DNA of 63,831 nt from Gemmatimonadota bacterium (GCA_020350425.1 CP070716.1:1966837-2030667); one strand, 5' to 3'; numbered from the stretch's first letter, positions 25,221 through 35,046 are shown. Notes: generated from the letters alone by a model not told the origin. Made by a program: numbers and translations.

Positions 25221-26639
25221 TCAGTCGTCCGCCGCCTCCAGGGTGAAGAACCGGGCGAGGGGCTCGCGGTAGCCTCGGGGCAGGAACTCGCCGCTCGCCG
25301 GGTGCTCGTCGTACTGCCCCTGATACGCTCCGCGGGCGACCCGGTCGACCATCTCCACGAGGCGGTCCGCGTCGCCGGTGTCGCTGTAGCAGCCGAAGCT
25401 CGCGCGCACCATTCCCGGCATGCCGCGTCTGTCGCCGCGTAGCACGCGGGTTTTCCAGCGCTCCAGGGCCTCCTGCGGGAGCTGCAGCAGGTGCACCACG
25501 TAGGGGTGGGCACAGAAGCATCCGCTGCGCACGCCGACACCGCCCTCGTACCCCAGCACGGCAGCCACCAGGTAGTGATGGACATCCTCCACGCTGAAGG
25601 GGATGACGCCAACTCGCGTGTCACTCGTGGCGGGATTCGTGTCCCCGTACACCCGCACGTTCGGTACCGCAGCGAGCCGCTCCAGTGTGTACGCGGTGAG
25701 GTGCGCCTCGTGGGCCGCGATCCGATCCATCCCCACCTCCATCAGCACCTGCGCCGCCTTTGCCATGGCCATGGCCCCCACCACGTTGGGGCTGCCCGCC
25801 TCGTCGCGGTCCGGCATGCCGGCCCAGTGCACGTCGTCGAGCGTCACGGCGTCGACGGTGCCTCCGCCCGTGTACTCGGGCTGGGACTCCAGGAAGAACT
25901 CGGCGGGGCCGACCAGGGCCCCGGCGCCGAGCGGCGCGTACATCTTGTGCCCGGCGAGCACCACGAAGTCGAGGTGCTCGGGATCGGCGTCGGGCTTCAT
26001 GTCGACGCGGCGGTGGGGGGCGAGCTGCGCGACGTCCACGACGATCTTTGCGCCGACGTCGTGTGCCATGCGCGCAAGCCGGTGCACCGGTTGAATGAAC
26101 CCGGTCACGTTCGAGGCGGCGGTCACGGCCACGATGGCGATGCGGCCCTCGTACTTCCTGAGCTGGCGGTCGAAATCCTCCTCGTCGAGGCGGCCGTCGG
26201 GTGTGGCGGCCACGTACACGCATCGGGCGCGGTTGCGCCACGGGAGATCGTTGGAGTGGTGCTCCATCACGGTGGTGATCACGACCGAGTCATCGTCAAA
26301 CGGAAGACGATAGGAGAGCTTGTTGACCGCCTCGGTGGTGTTCTTGCCGAAGATGACCGTGTTCGTGGCGGGATCAGCCCCCACGAAGCGCGCGATGATC
26401 TCATGCGCCTGGTCGTACACCATGGTGGAGAGGCGCGACTTGAACCCCGAGCCCCGGTGCACGCTGGAGTAGAGCGGAAGAAACTCCGCGACCGCGTCGG
26501 CCACGTCCCGCAGCGGCGGCGTGCTCGCGGCATTGTCGAGGTTGACGTACGGCACCATGCTCCCGTCGAGCAGAGGCGTCGGCTGGTCGATACCGACCAC
26601 CCGGTCGCGCAGGGACGTCGTCCCCCCCACGGCTCTCAT
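25221..26639 (-). CDS. Class V aminotransferase: cysteine desulfurase / selenocysteine lyase-like
   Basis: The 472-residue PLP enzyme has the SufS/CsdB-type fold: PLP lysine in VVLAGHKMYAPLGAG and the catalytic cysteine loop GVRSGCFCAHPY (compare RTGHHCAxP of SufS). It would take S from cysteine or Se from selenocysteine. The ATG at 26639 overlaps the formate dehydrogenase stop (TGATG), so it is coupled to fdhA. FdhD needs sulfur from a desulfurase to sulfurate the molybdenum cofactor, and a Sec enzyme needs selenium, so either supply role fits; the sequence does not decide. It is longer than SufS (about 406 aa), with extra C-terminal residues. Confidence 0.85.
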   Translation of the reverse strand: MRAVGGTTSLRDRVVGIDQPTPLLDGSMVPYVNLDNAASTPPLRDVADAVAEFLPLYSSVHRGSGFKSRLSTMVYDQAHEIIARFVGADPATNTVIFGKNTTEAVNKLSYRLPFDDDSVVITTVMEHHSNDLPWRNRARCVYVAATPDGRLDEEDFDRQLRKYEGRIAIVAVTAASNVTGFIQPVHRLARMAHDVGAKIVVDVAQLAPHRRVDMKPDADPEHLDFVVLAGHKMYAPLGAGALVGPAEFFLESQPEYTGGGTVDAVTLDDVHWAGMPDRDEAGSPNVVGAMAMAKAAQVLMEVGMDRIAAHEAHLTAYTLERLAAVPNVRVYGDTNPATSDTRVGVIPFSVEDVHHYLVAAVLGYEGGVGVRSGCFCAHPYVVHLLQLPQEALERWKTRVLRGDRRGMPGMVRASFGCYSDTGDADRLVEMVDRVARGAYQGQYDEHPASGEFLPRGYREPLARFFTLEAADD

Positions 26640-29356
26640 CAGGCCGGCACCACCCGGACCGGGCAGACCTTGAGCTCGGCGGTGTGCGTCACGGGATCGT
26701 AGCCGCCGCCGGTGAGCACGTTCACCGGGGTGTCGTTGAACGCGAAGCTCGCGAACACCGTGCCGCGTGGTGAGCGGCGCGTGGCCCGCACCTTGATCGT
26801 GACACAGCCACGCGGGCTCGACATCTCGGCCCACCCGCCATCGCTGAGGCCCCACGCCGCGACGTCGTCCGGATGCACCTCGAGGGTCTCCTCGGGCAGC
26901 AGGTAGTCGATGCCCGCCGAGCGCCCCGTCTGGGTGCGCGTGTGGTACGACGCGAGGCGGCGCCCCGTGGTGAGCCAGACGGGGAAGTCGTCGCTGATCG
27001 TCTCGGCGGGGTCACGGTACTCGATCACGCGGAACAGGCCGCGCCCGCTCACGAACTCCCGCTCGTGCAGCCGCGGCGTGCCGGGGTGCCCCTGTTCCGG
27101 GACCGGCCACTGGTACTCGCCTCGATCGATGCGGTCCCAGTCGAGGCCGAAGTAGATCGGCGACACGCTGCACAGCTCGTTGAATACTTCCCTGGCCGAG
27201 GGATAGTCGAAGCCCTGGAAGCCGAGCCGCTTCGCGATCTCGCAGATGATCCACCAGTCGGGCTTTGCCAGGCCCGGCGGATCCACCGCCCTGCGGATGC
27301 GCTGCACGCGGCGCTCCGTGTTGGTCTGCACGCCGTCGGTCTCACCCCATGCGGCAGCGGGGAGCACGACATCGGCGAGTTGCGCGGTTTCGGTCATGAA
27401 GAGGTCGATCACGATCAGGTGATCGAGCGCCTTCAACGCGCGCTCGCAGTGATGCCGGTCGGGGTCGGAGACGACGGTGTTCTCGCCGTCGATGATCATG
27501 GCCCGGATCTGGTCTCCGGCCATCTCCAGCGCCGTGACCTTGGTGGGGCCCTTCTCGAGATCGGTCTTCCGGCCGTAGAGCCGCTCGAACTTCTTCTGGT
27601 TCTCGGGATCGGTGACGGGCTGGAAGCCGGCGTAGTTGTTGGGCAGGGCGCCGCTGTCGCCGGCTCCCTGAATGTTGTTCTGCCCGCGCATCGGATTGAT
27701 GCCTGTGCCCTCGCGCCCGACGTGTCCCGTCATGAGCGCCAGATTGCCCAGGGACTGCACGTTGTCCACGCCGCAGATGTGCTCGGTGATGCCCAGCGTG
27801 TAGTAGATCGCGCCCTTGTCGGCGCGGCCGTACCACAGCGCGGCGGTCTCGATGTCCTTGGCCGGAACGCCCGTGATCTGCTCGGCCCACTCGGGCGGAA
27901 ACTGCTTCACGTGCTCGAGGAAGGTCTCACTCTCCTTGGTGCGGTCGGCAAGGAACTCCGGATCGACCAGGCCCTCGCGCTGGATCACGTGCGCCATCGC
28001 CAGCAGCAATGCCACGTCGGACCCCACGCGGATCGGCAGGTACAGGTCCGCCAGATCGGCGAGCCCGATGCGCCGCGGATCGGCCACGATCATCTTCGCC
28101 CCCCGCTTGAGCGCCCGCTTGAGTCGGGTCGCCGCCACGGGGTGGCACTCCGTCATGTTGGTCCCGATCGCGAAGATGACGTCGGGCTTCTCCATGTCGG
28201 CCAAGGGGTTGGACATCGCTCCCCGTCCAATCTGGGCTGCCAGACCGGCAACCGTGGGAGCGTGTCACGCACGGCTACAGTTGTCGATGTGATTCGTGCC
28301 CCACCCCGCGCGCATGAGCTTCTGGACGGCGTAGGCGGCCTCGCTCGGCGCGCGTCCCGAGGCGACGGCGTACACGGCGTGCCGGCCGTGCTGGTCCACG
28401 ACGCGCCGCAGGCCCTCCGCCGCCCGGTCCAGCGCGGTGTCCCAGTCGGCCTCGTGCAGCTTGCCGTCGTCGCCTCGCACCAGCGGGGTCTTGAGCCGGT
28501 CGGGATGCTGCACGAAGTCGTACGCGAATTGCCCCTTCACGCAGAGGGCGCCGTGGTTGGCGGGTCCGTCCATGGCAGGCTGGATGCCCACCATCGTGTC
28601 CCCCTTGGTGAGCACGTCCACCGAGCACCCCACGCCGCAGTATGCACAGATCGTGCGCGTCTTCTCGATCGCGCCGGGGAGCTCCGCGAAGCGGAGCGCC
28701 TTCTTGTCGGCGAGCGCGCCGGTCGGACAGGTCTGCACGCACTGGCCGCAAAACGTACAGGCGGAGTCCTTGAGGAGCCCCTCGAACTCTACGGTGATCT
28801 GCGTCTCGAACCCGCGGTTCATCACGCTGATGGCGTGGTCGCCCTCCTGCTCGGCACAGACCCGAACGCAGCGGTAGCACGAGATGCAGAGGTCGTAGTC
28901 CCGGAGGATGAACGGGTTGTCGTCGTCCTCCCGCGTCGCGCCCGAGCGCTTGCCGCGGAACCGGCCGCCCCGGGCATCGTAGCGGTCGACCAGGGTCGCG
29001 AGCTCCTGCGCGGCGTATCCGCGGAGCGGGTCCACATCGATCTCGCGGTTCTCCGAGGCCACCATCTCGAGCAGCGTCTTGCGGTGCTTCTCCAGGGTCG
29101 CCGTGCTGGTGCGCACGACCATGCCCGGGGTGGCCTTCGTGGTGCACGACGCGACCGGGAGGCGCTGGCCCTCGACCTCCACCACGCAGAGGCGGCACCC
29201 CCCGAATGCCTCGAGCCGCTGGTCGTAGCAGAGGGTGGGGATGTCCGTCTTCACCCGCTGCGCCACCTCGTAGATCGTTTCGCCCTCGGTGAAGCTCACG
29301 GCCTCGCCGTCGAGCATCATCGTATGCGTCTTCAGGTCTTTCTCGGTAGCGATCAT
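26639..29356 (-). CDS. fdhA: Selenocysteine-containing formate dehydrogenase catalytic subunit (in-frame UGA = Sec364)
   Basis: One frame runs 906 codons, with a single UGA at 28267-28265. Upstream are a NuoG-like [2Fe-2S] domain (Cys43, 54, 57, 71), two [4Fe-4S] clusters (CISCYRCVRVC, CTFCGQCVQTC) and the molybdopterin-domain cluster (CAYCGVGCS). The UGA follows NHIDNCSRA and precedes HAPTVAGLAAQIGRGAMSNP, exactly where formate dehydrogenases carry catalytic Cys or Sec before the conserved His. A SECIS-like hairpin follows. The rest is a normal Mo-bisMGD catalytic domain ending with the C-terminal cap. It oxidises formate to CO2, passing electrons to the NuoEF-type subunit encoded 10 nt upstream. 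If UGA were a stop, the product would lack the active site. Confidence 0.93.
28235..28253 (-). promoter_or_regulatory. SECIS-like hairpin for Sec insertion in fdhA
   Basis: In the mRNA, GGUUGCC pairs with GGCAGCC (7 bp, one G-U) around a GGUCU loop. The stem begins 12 nt after the UGA at 28267-28265. The E. coli fdhF element has the same spacing and an AGGUCU loop whose G and U contact SelB. The coding sequence here is free to vary at third positions, yet the loop is kept. Confidence 0.85.
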
Positions 29357-29366
29357 GAGTCCATCC

Positions 29367-31037
29367 TCACGCCTGCACGTGCTGTGCCACGCGCTCCGGG
29401 AAGTACTTGAGCAGGCTCTCGGTGATGAGCGGCGCCGCCAGTCCCAGGCCGCAGGCGCTCACCGCCTTCATCGTCTCGCCCAGGTCGGACACCTCGTCGA
29501 TCCAGGCCGAGAGCTCCGTCGGGCCGGCCTCGCCGGCGAGCCGCTCCGTGAGCCGTTGGGTGCCGATGCGACAGGGGAAGCACTTGCCGCACGACTCGTG
29601 AGCGAAGAACGACATCGCCTCGTGGGCGACGGCGATCATGTCGCGGGTGCTGTCGAAGACCATGATCCCGCCGGCGCCGAGGAACGAGCCCTTGGCCCGG
29701 ATCCCCGGCTCGTCCAGCGTCACCTCGAGGTCGTCGGCGGCGAGGAAGCCCCCCGACAGTCCAGCCATGGTGACCGCCTGAATCTCGCGGCCCTCGAAGG
29801 GTCCGCCGGCCCATTCGTACAGCAGCGTCTTCAGTGGCAGTCCGATCGGCACCTCGTAGTTCCCGGGCCGCCGGATGTCGCCGGAGAGGCTGATCACCTT
29901 GGTGCCGGCGTGGCCGTTCATCCCGAGGTTGCGGTACCACTTTCCGCCACGGCGAATGAGCTGCACGGCGGCGGCGAGCGTCTCCACGTTGTTCACCACG
30001 GTGGGCAGGTTCTCGTAGCCGTGGGTCACCGGGAACGGTGGACGATTGCGAGGGAAGGGGTGCTTGCCCTCGAGGCTGTTGAGCAGCGAGCCTTCCTCGC
30101 CGCAAATGTAGGCGCCGGCGCCGCGGCGCAGGTGGACGTGGAAGGCAAAGTCGGTTCCCAGGATGCTGCCCCCCAGGAGCCCGGCCTGTTCCGCTTCGTG
30201 GATCGCGTGCTGCAGCACGCGGAAGGCCTCGGGGTACTCGTAGCGCAGGTAGACGAACCCGCGGGTCGCACCGGTGGCGTACGCCGCCAGCGTCATGCCC
30301 TCGAGTACCGCGTGTGGGTCGTGACACAGGATCGCCCGGTCCTTGAAGCAGCCCGGCTCGCCCTCGTCGGCGTTGCAGACGACTGTTTTCGGATGGGCGG
30401 CCGCATCGGCGACCGCCTGCCACTTCGTCCCGGTGGGGAATCCGGCGCCGCCGCGCCCGGCGAGACCGTTCTCGGTGACCAGGTGGATCAGGTCGGCGGG
30501 CTGGAGCTCGGTGACTGCCTTGGTGAGCGCCTCGTAGCCGCCGGTGCGCCGGTAGCCGTCCAGCCTGGCGCGCCCTGGCTCGCGGATCGCCGAGAATACG
30601 CACTCCTCGTGGCTGCCGGGATTGGGGGGCGGCAGCGGCGACAGGTGCGCCCTGAGGGAGTCCGCCGCGGTACCGGCCAGCGCGTGGCCGCCCCGCAGCA
30701 CGGGCACGGGATCGTCGCAGCGCCCCGCACACGGCATCGGCGTCGCGCCGTCCTTCTCGAGCGCGGCGAGGATCTCCGGCCCGCCCTGGTAGCGGCACAC
30801 GGGGCCGGTGCACACGCGCGGGGCGTTGGTGCGCGAGGGGTCGCGCTCGAAGTGATGGTAGAACGTCACGTCGCCGAACAGTTCGGCGAGCGGGATCTTC
30901 AGCCCGCGCGCGACCGCCCGCAGCGCCTCGTCCGACAGGTATCCATCCCGGTCGTGGAAGGCGTGCAGCAGCGGCAACAGCGGCGCGGGTTCGTGCCGCC
31001 ACCGCTCGATCAGTTCCTGGTCGGTGGGACTGGTCAT
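29367..31037 (-). CDS. NAD-dependent formate dehydrogenase diaphorase subunit, NuoE-NuoF fusion
   Basis: The 556-residue protein joins a NuoE-like [2Fe-2S] thioredoxin-fold domain (residues 1-125; CTGPVCRYQG and CAGRCDD supply cysteines) to NuoF (about 150-540). The NuoF part has the NADH/FMN glycine loops GRGGAGFPTGTKW and YICGEEGSLLNSLEG and the [4Fe-4S] motif ESCGKCFPCRIGTQ. In FdsABG-like soluble formate dehydrogenases these are separate subunits (G and B). Electrons from formate would reduce NAD+ here, or run backwards. It is followed after 10 nt by fdhA and is probably the first gene of the fdh operon. No membrane anchor is present. Confidence 0.9.
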   Translation of the reverse strand: MTSPTDQELIERWRHEPAPLLPLLHAFHDRDGYLSDEALRAVARGLKIPLAELFGDVTFYHHFERDPSRTNAPRVCTGPVCRYQGGPEILAALEKDGATPMPCAGRCDDPVPVLRGGHALAGTAADSLRAHLSPLPPPNPGSHEECVFSAIREPGRARLDGYRRTGGYEALTKAVTELQPADLIHLVTENGLAGRGGAGFPTGTKWQAVADAAAHPKTVVCNADEGEPGCFKDRAILCHDPHAVLEGMTLAAYATGATRGFVYLRYEYPEAFRVLQHAIHEAEQAGLLGGSILGTDFAFHVHLRRGAGAYICGEEGSLLNSLEGKHPFPRNRPPFPVTHGYENLPTVVNNVETLAAAVQLIRRGGKWYRNLGMNGHAGTKVISLSGDIRRPGNYEVPIGLPLKTLLYEWAGGPFEGREIQAVTMAGLSGGFLAADDLEVTLDEPGIRAKGSFLGAGGIMVFDSTRDMIAVAHEAMSFFAHESCGKCFPCRIGTQRLTERLAGEAGPTELSAWIDEVSDLGETMKAVSACGLGLAAPLITESLLKYFPERVAQHVQA

Positions 31038-31157
31038 GGCTCGGCAATTCCTATGGAAAAGCTAGCATTTCTGCGGCGTGGTGCCAGCGTGGGAGAAAGG
31101 TGCGCGGCCGGCGGGTGGAGTGCGAGCCGTGCATCGCTGGGACACCTGCGACCCGGG

Positions 31158-31952
31158 CTACGCAACGAGGTGCTCGTCGCCCGCGTAAACGTTGAACGCG
31201 CCCCCCCGTGAGAATCCGATGAGCAGCATCGCCAGGCTCTCTGCGAGCTCCACCGCGAGCGACGAGGGTGCCGACACCCCGATCACCCCTCCGATCCCGG
31301 CGACGGCGGCCTTCTGCACGATTTCGAAGCTCTGCCGGCCCGACACCACGAGCAGAGACGGGGGCAACGGCCACCGGCGCACCGCCGCCGCGCCGATGGC
31401 CTTGTCCACGGCGTTGTGCCGCCCCACGTCCTCCCGCACCGCCAGCGCCGTTCCCTCCAGGTCGAACACGCCGGCGGCGTGCAGGCCGCCGGTCTCGTCG
31501 AACGTGGGCTGGTGCGCTCGCAGCCGGTCGGTGAGGCTGCCGACGATCTCACGCCGCACGGTGAAGTCCCGGCTCGGCTGGGCGAAGAGCTGCACGGCCT
31601 CGATGGAGGCCTTGCCGCACACCCCGCAGGAGCTGGACATGAAGAGGTTGCGCTGGAAGCGGGTGGGGTCGACCTCCACGCCTTCCCGGAACCGCACGGA
31701 GATACGCGAGCTCTCCTGGTCGTCGGTGCGGACCAGAGCGCCGATCTCGTCCGGGCCCAGCAGCATCCCCTCGGTCAACAGGAATCCCGTGACCAGGTCG
31801 TCGTCGTCGCCGGGCGTGCGCATCACCACCGCGAAGGGGCTCTCCGCCAGCCGGATCTCCAGCGGCTCCTCCGCCGCGACCGCGTCGGGCACCCGCTCCG
31901 CGGCCTCGCCGACCCGTTTGATCACCGACACCCTGCGTACGCGGTCCGTCAC
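31158..31952 (-). CDS. fdhD: FdhD, sulfurtransferase for formate dehydrogenase
   Basis: The 264-residue protein has FdhD markers: EEPLEIRLA near the N-terminus, DDDLVTGFLLTEG, the catalytic Cys pair in SSSCGVCGKAS, VREDVGRHNAVDK and SGRQSFEIVQKAA. It passes sulfur from a cysteine desulfurase to the bis-MGD cofactor before it enters formate dehydrogenase. The GTG at 31952 is chosen because homology (RVSVIKR) begins right after it; the longer frame upstream overlaps the divergent gene. It precedes the NuoEF-type gene by 120 nt on the same strand; that gap shows an AT-rich patch at 31045-31072 but no promoter I can support. Confidence 0.93.
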   Translation of the reverse strand: MTDRVRRVSVIKRVGEAAERVPDAVAAEEPLEIRLAESPFAVVMRTPGDDDDLVTGFLLTEGMLLGPDEIGALVRTDDQESSRISVRFREGVEVDPTRFQRNLFMSSSCGVCGKASIEAVQLFAQPSRDFTVRREIVGSLTDRLRAHQPTFDETGGLHAAGVFDLEGTALAVREDVGRHNAVDKAIGAAAVRRWPLPPSLLVVSGRQSFEIVQKAAVAGIGGVIGVSAPSSLAVELAESLAMLLIGFSRGGAFNVYAGDEHLVA

Positions 31953-32016
31953 TGGTGGAATCCCTCCCGGCTCCGTGGATAGTGCCGCCCCGCCGTGGGG
32001 GCGGTCAAGCGCGTGT

Positions 32017-32037
32017 CCGGGGTTCCGTCGACCCCGG
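32017..32037. promoter_or_regulatory. 7-bp dyad in the fdhD / thioredoxin-like divergent region
   Basis: CCGGGGT and ACCCCGG flank seven bases and end 9 nt before a TACAAT -10 element. The site could be an operator for one or both genes. A second 7-bp inverted repeat (CCGCCCC/GGGGCGG, 31985-32004) lies nearby. Chance is not excluded in this GC-rich sequence. Confidence 0.35.
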
Positions 32038-32046
32038 TGACACGGG

Positions 32047-32052
32047 TACAAT
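32047..32052 (+). promoter_or_regulatory. Candidate -10 element of the thioredoxin-like gene
   Basis: TACAAT lies 21 nt before the ATG at 32074, with GAGGAGGAG as a strong Shine-Dalgarno sequence between them. The -35 region is weak (TTCCGT, 32023-32028) and lies within the dyad. Confidence 0.4.
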
Positions 32053-32073
32053 CCCTTTCTCGAGGAGGAGATC

Positions 32074-32655
<582 letters not shown>

Positions 32656-32666
32656 GGGAGACTGCA

Positions 32667-33185
32667 ATGATACGTGCCTGGTTCGTTCGTCCGCTGCTCG
32701 CCGTGACCCTCGTCTGCGGCGGCGCCTCGCGCGCCGCGGCACAGGAGGCCGCGCCGCCGGCCTTCACCCTCGACCAGCTCGCGTTCATGGCGGGCTGCTG
32801 GGAAGGACCCTTCTCGCAGGATTCCGTCGAGGGGACGATGGAGGAGCACTACACGTCGCCCAGCGAGAACTTCATGCTCGGCACCACGCGCTACCTCATC
32901 GACGGGCGCACGGTCGAGTATGAGCTCGCCGTGATCGGGCGCGGCGAGAACGGCCGCGTGGCGTTCGTGACCTATCCCGGGGGCGCGATGGGGCTGCCGT
33001 TCACGCTCACCCAGGTGGTCGGCAACACGGCGATCTTCGAGAATCCGGACAACGATTTCCCCAAGCGCGTCATCTACCGGCGCACGCCCGAGGGTGGGTT
33101 GCACGCGCGTATCGACGCCGGTGTCGGCACCGCCGGTGTCGACTGGTGGCTGTCGCCGGCGGCGTGTATCGGGGAAGGGCAGTGA
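32667..33185 (+). CDS. Exported DUF6265-like protein
   Basis: The 172-residue product has a signal peptide (cleavage near SRAAAQ, residue 25) and a beta-rich body. FMAGCWEGPF, EEHYTSPSENFMLG and FENPDNDFPKRVIYRR match the pattern of DUF6265 proteins. Two cysteines remain in the mature form, one in AGCW and one near the C-terminus. The biochemical role of the family is unknown. It follows the thioredoxin-like gene after 11 nt, with AAGGGAG as ribosome site, and converges on the amidohydrolase gene. Confidence 0.75.
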   Translation: MIRAWFVRPLLAVTLVCGGASRAAAQEAAPPAFTLDQLAFMAGCWEGPFSQDSVEGTMEEHYTSPSENFMLGTTRYLIDGRTVEYELAVIGRGENGRVAFVTYPGGAMGLPFTLTQVVGNTAIFENPDNDFPKRVIYRRTPEGGLHARIDAGVGTAGVDWWLSPAACIGEGQ

Positions 33186-33189
33186 GGCC

Positions 33190-34476
33190 TTACGGCCCTC
33201 CCTCGAGGTAGTCCCACACCAGATACGCCATGGCGCGGATGCCCACGGGGATCGCGCCATCATCGGCCTGGAAGGTGGGCGTGTGGTGGTTGCCCGACGT
33301 GGTGCCTGGCTTGAGGGTGCCCAGCCGGTAGTAGAACCCCGGAATCTCGTTGGCGAAGTACGAGAAGTCCTCGGCCACCGTGGCGGGTTGGAGCACGCGC
33401 ACGTTCTCCTCTCCGACGACCTTCGCGAGCGTCGGGGCCATCTGCGTGGAGAGCGCGACGTCGTTGATGGTGACCGGGATGCCCTTGACGTACTCGAGTT
33501 CGTAGCTGCCGCCACCCGCCGCGGTGATCCCGGCCAGGATCTCGTGCATGCGCCGCTCGATCAGGTCCTGCATCTCCTTGCTGTAGGTGCGCACCGTGCC
33601 CTGCAGCTCGACCTCCTCGGGGATGATGTTCCAGCGCGTGCCGCCGCGCATCAGGCCCACGCTCACCACCCCCGGCTCCATCGGGTCCATGTTGCGCGAC
33701 CGGATGGTCTGCAGCATGGTCACCGCTTGGGACGCCATGACGATCGGGTCGGCGCTCAGGTGGGGTGAGGCGCCGTGCGCGCCCGTTCCCCTGATCACGA
33801 TCGTGAACTGGTCTGCGGCGGCGAGGGCCGGGCCGGGGGTGTACCCCACCATGCCGACCGGCATGTTCCACAGGGTGTGCAGGCCGAAGATGGCCTCGGG
33901 GTCTGGGTCGCGCAGCACCCCTTCCTCCACCATCAGCGCTGCGCCGCCCTCCTCCCCCGGCGGCGGTCCCTCTTCGGCGGGCTGGAAGATGAACACGACC
34001 GTGCCGGGCAGCTCGTCGCGCATCGCGGCCAGCACGTTGGCGGCACCGAGCTGCACCGCGGTGTGGAGGTCGTGCCCGCAGGCGTGGGATACGCCGACCT
34101 CCTGACCGAGGTACGTCGCCCGCACGGTGGACTTCCACGGATACGGCGTGTCCTCGGTGACCGGGAGCGCATCCATGTCGGCGCGCAGCGCGACCACCGG
34201 TCCGGGCTTCCCCCCCGCGAGCACGGCCACGACCCCGGTGTGGGCCACACCGGTCTGTACCACGTCGAAGCCCAGCTCGCCCAGGTACTCGGCGACCAGC
34301 CGGGCCGTCTCGAACTCGCGGTTGCCGAGCTCGGGGTGCTGGTGCAGGTGATGGCGGATCCGGGTGATCTCCGGCAGGATGCGCTCCACGGCCGCGTCGA
34401 TCTCGGGGTACTGGGCGGCAACCGACGACGGGGTCAGGAGCGTTGCGATTGCGAGGGCGAGGACGGATCGGTACAT
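33190..34476 (-). CDS. Secreted M20-family amidohydrolase
   Basis: The 428-residue enzyme has a signal peptide (cleavage near SVAAQ) and the M20D layout. Metal ligands are ALRADMDALP, SHACGHDLHTA and FQPAEEG; the dimerisation domain is inserted in the middle; and a late metal ligand lies in the ATVAEDFSYF stretch. Relatives cleave N-acyl, indole-acetyl or hippuryl amino acids. The exported form suggests scavenging of amides in the periplasm. The substrate is not predictable. It is a single leftward gene, divergent from the lipoprotein gene at 34572. Confidence 0.88.
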   Translation of the reverse strand: MYRSVLALAIATLLTPSSVAAQYPEIDAAVERILPEITRIRHHLHQHPELGNREFETARLVAEYLGELGFDVVQTGVAHTGVVAVLAGGKPGPVVALRADMDALPVTEDTPYPWKSTVRATYLGQEVGVSHACGHDLHTAVQLGAANVLAAMRDELPGTVVFIFQPAEEGPPPGEEGGAALMVEEGVLRDPDPEAIFGLHTLWNMPVGMVGYTPGPALAAADQFTIVIRGTGAHGASPHLSADPIVMASQAVTMLQTIRSRNMDPMEPGVVSVGLMRGGTRWNIIPEEVELQGTVRTYSKEMQDLIERRMHEILAGITAAGGGSYELEYVKGIPVTINDVALSTQMAPTLAKVVGEENVRVLQPATVAEDFSYFANEIPGFYYRLGTLKPGTTSGNHHTPTFQADDGAIPVGIRAMAYLVWDYLEGGP

Positions 34477-34571
34477 GAGACTCGTGGGATGAGGGTTTGG
34501 GCCGAGCGTCGATCGAGGACGAATTGTAGGGACATTGCCATCACCGGCGCCAGCCGGGGAGGAGAGCCATC

Positions 34572-35045
34572 ATGAGACACTGGATCGCCGCGGCCGCGGC
34601 CGCCTCGGTCGTCGCGTGCAACGTGGGCGTGCGGCTGGACCGCGACCGAGAGGAGCTGGCCGCCACCGACCGGGCCTTCTCGGACGCCACCGCCGAGCGT
34701 GGCGCGGAGGGCTGGGTGGAGTACTTCGCCGACGGGGGATCGATGGTGATCGAGGGCGGCGTGGTCACCGGCCGCGACTCGATTCGGGCGCTGATGACGC
34801 CGGTGTTCGGCGACACGGCGTTCTCGCTCACCTGGGAGCCCGTGGAGGCCGACGTCTCCGCCGCGCGCGACCTGGGCTACACGCGCGGGCGTTATCTGTC
34901 CCGCCGCCGACTGGCGGACGGCCGCACCGTCACCGCGCGCGGCACCTACGTCACGATCTGGAAGCGGCAGGGAGACCGCAGCTGGAAGGCGGTGCTGGAC
35001 ATCGGCACGCCCGACGGCCCGCCCGACACCGCGCAGGCGAACTAG
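34572..35045 (+). CDS. NTF2-like/DUF4440 lipoprotein
   Basis: The 157-residue protein has a lipoprotein signal (ASVVAC, Cys16) and an NTF2-like cone domain of the DUF4440 type: RDREELAATDRAFSDATAERG, then WVEYFADGGSMVIEGGVVTGRDSIRALM, and YVTIWKRQGDRSWKAVLDIG. Such domains are ligand-binding or catalytic in many settings, so no reaction can be named. GGGGAGGAGAG is a clear ribosome site. It converges on the epimerase gene. Confidence 0.85.
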   Translation: MRHWIAAAAAASVVACNVGVRLDRDREELAATDRAFSDATAERGAEGWVEYFADGGSMVIEGGVVTGRDSIRALMTPVFGDTAFSLTWEPVEADVSAARDLGYTRGRYLSRRRLADGRTVTARGTYVTIWKRQGDRSWKAVLDIGTPDGPPDTAQAN

Positions 35046-35046
35046 C

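Noticed and set aside
26639..29356. Formate dehydrogenase read as two genes or a pseudogene, with the second starting at ATG 28216
   Set aside because: Both halves are in the same frame, the 16 residues between UGA and that ATG are conserved FdhA sequence, and a SECIS-like hairpin is present.
31075..31095. Sigma-54 type -24/-12 site upstream of the NuoEF-type gene (TGGCAC then CGCAG)
   Set aside because: The GG to GC spacing is off by one and the -12 element lacks TTGC.
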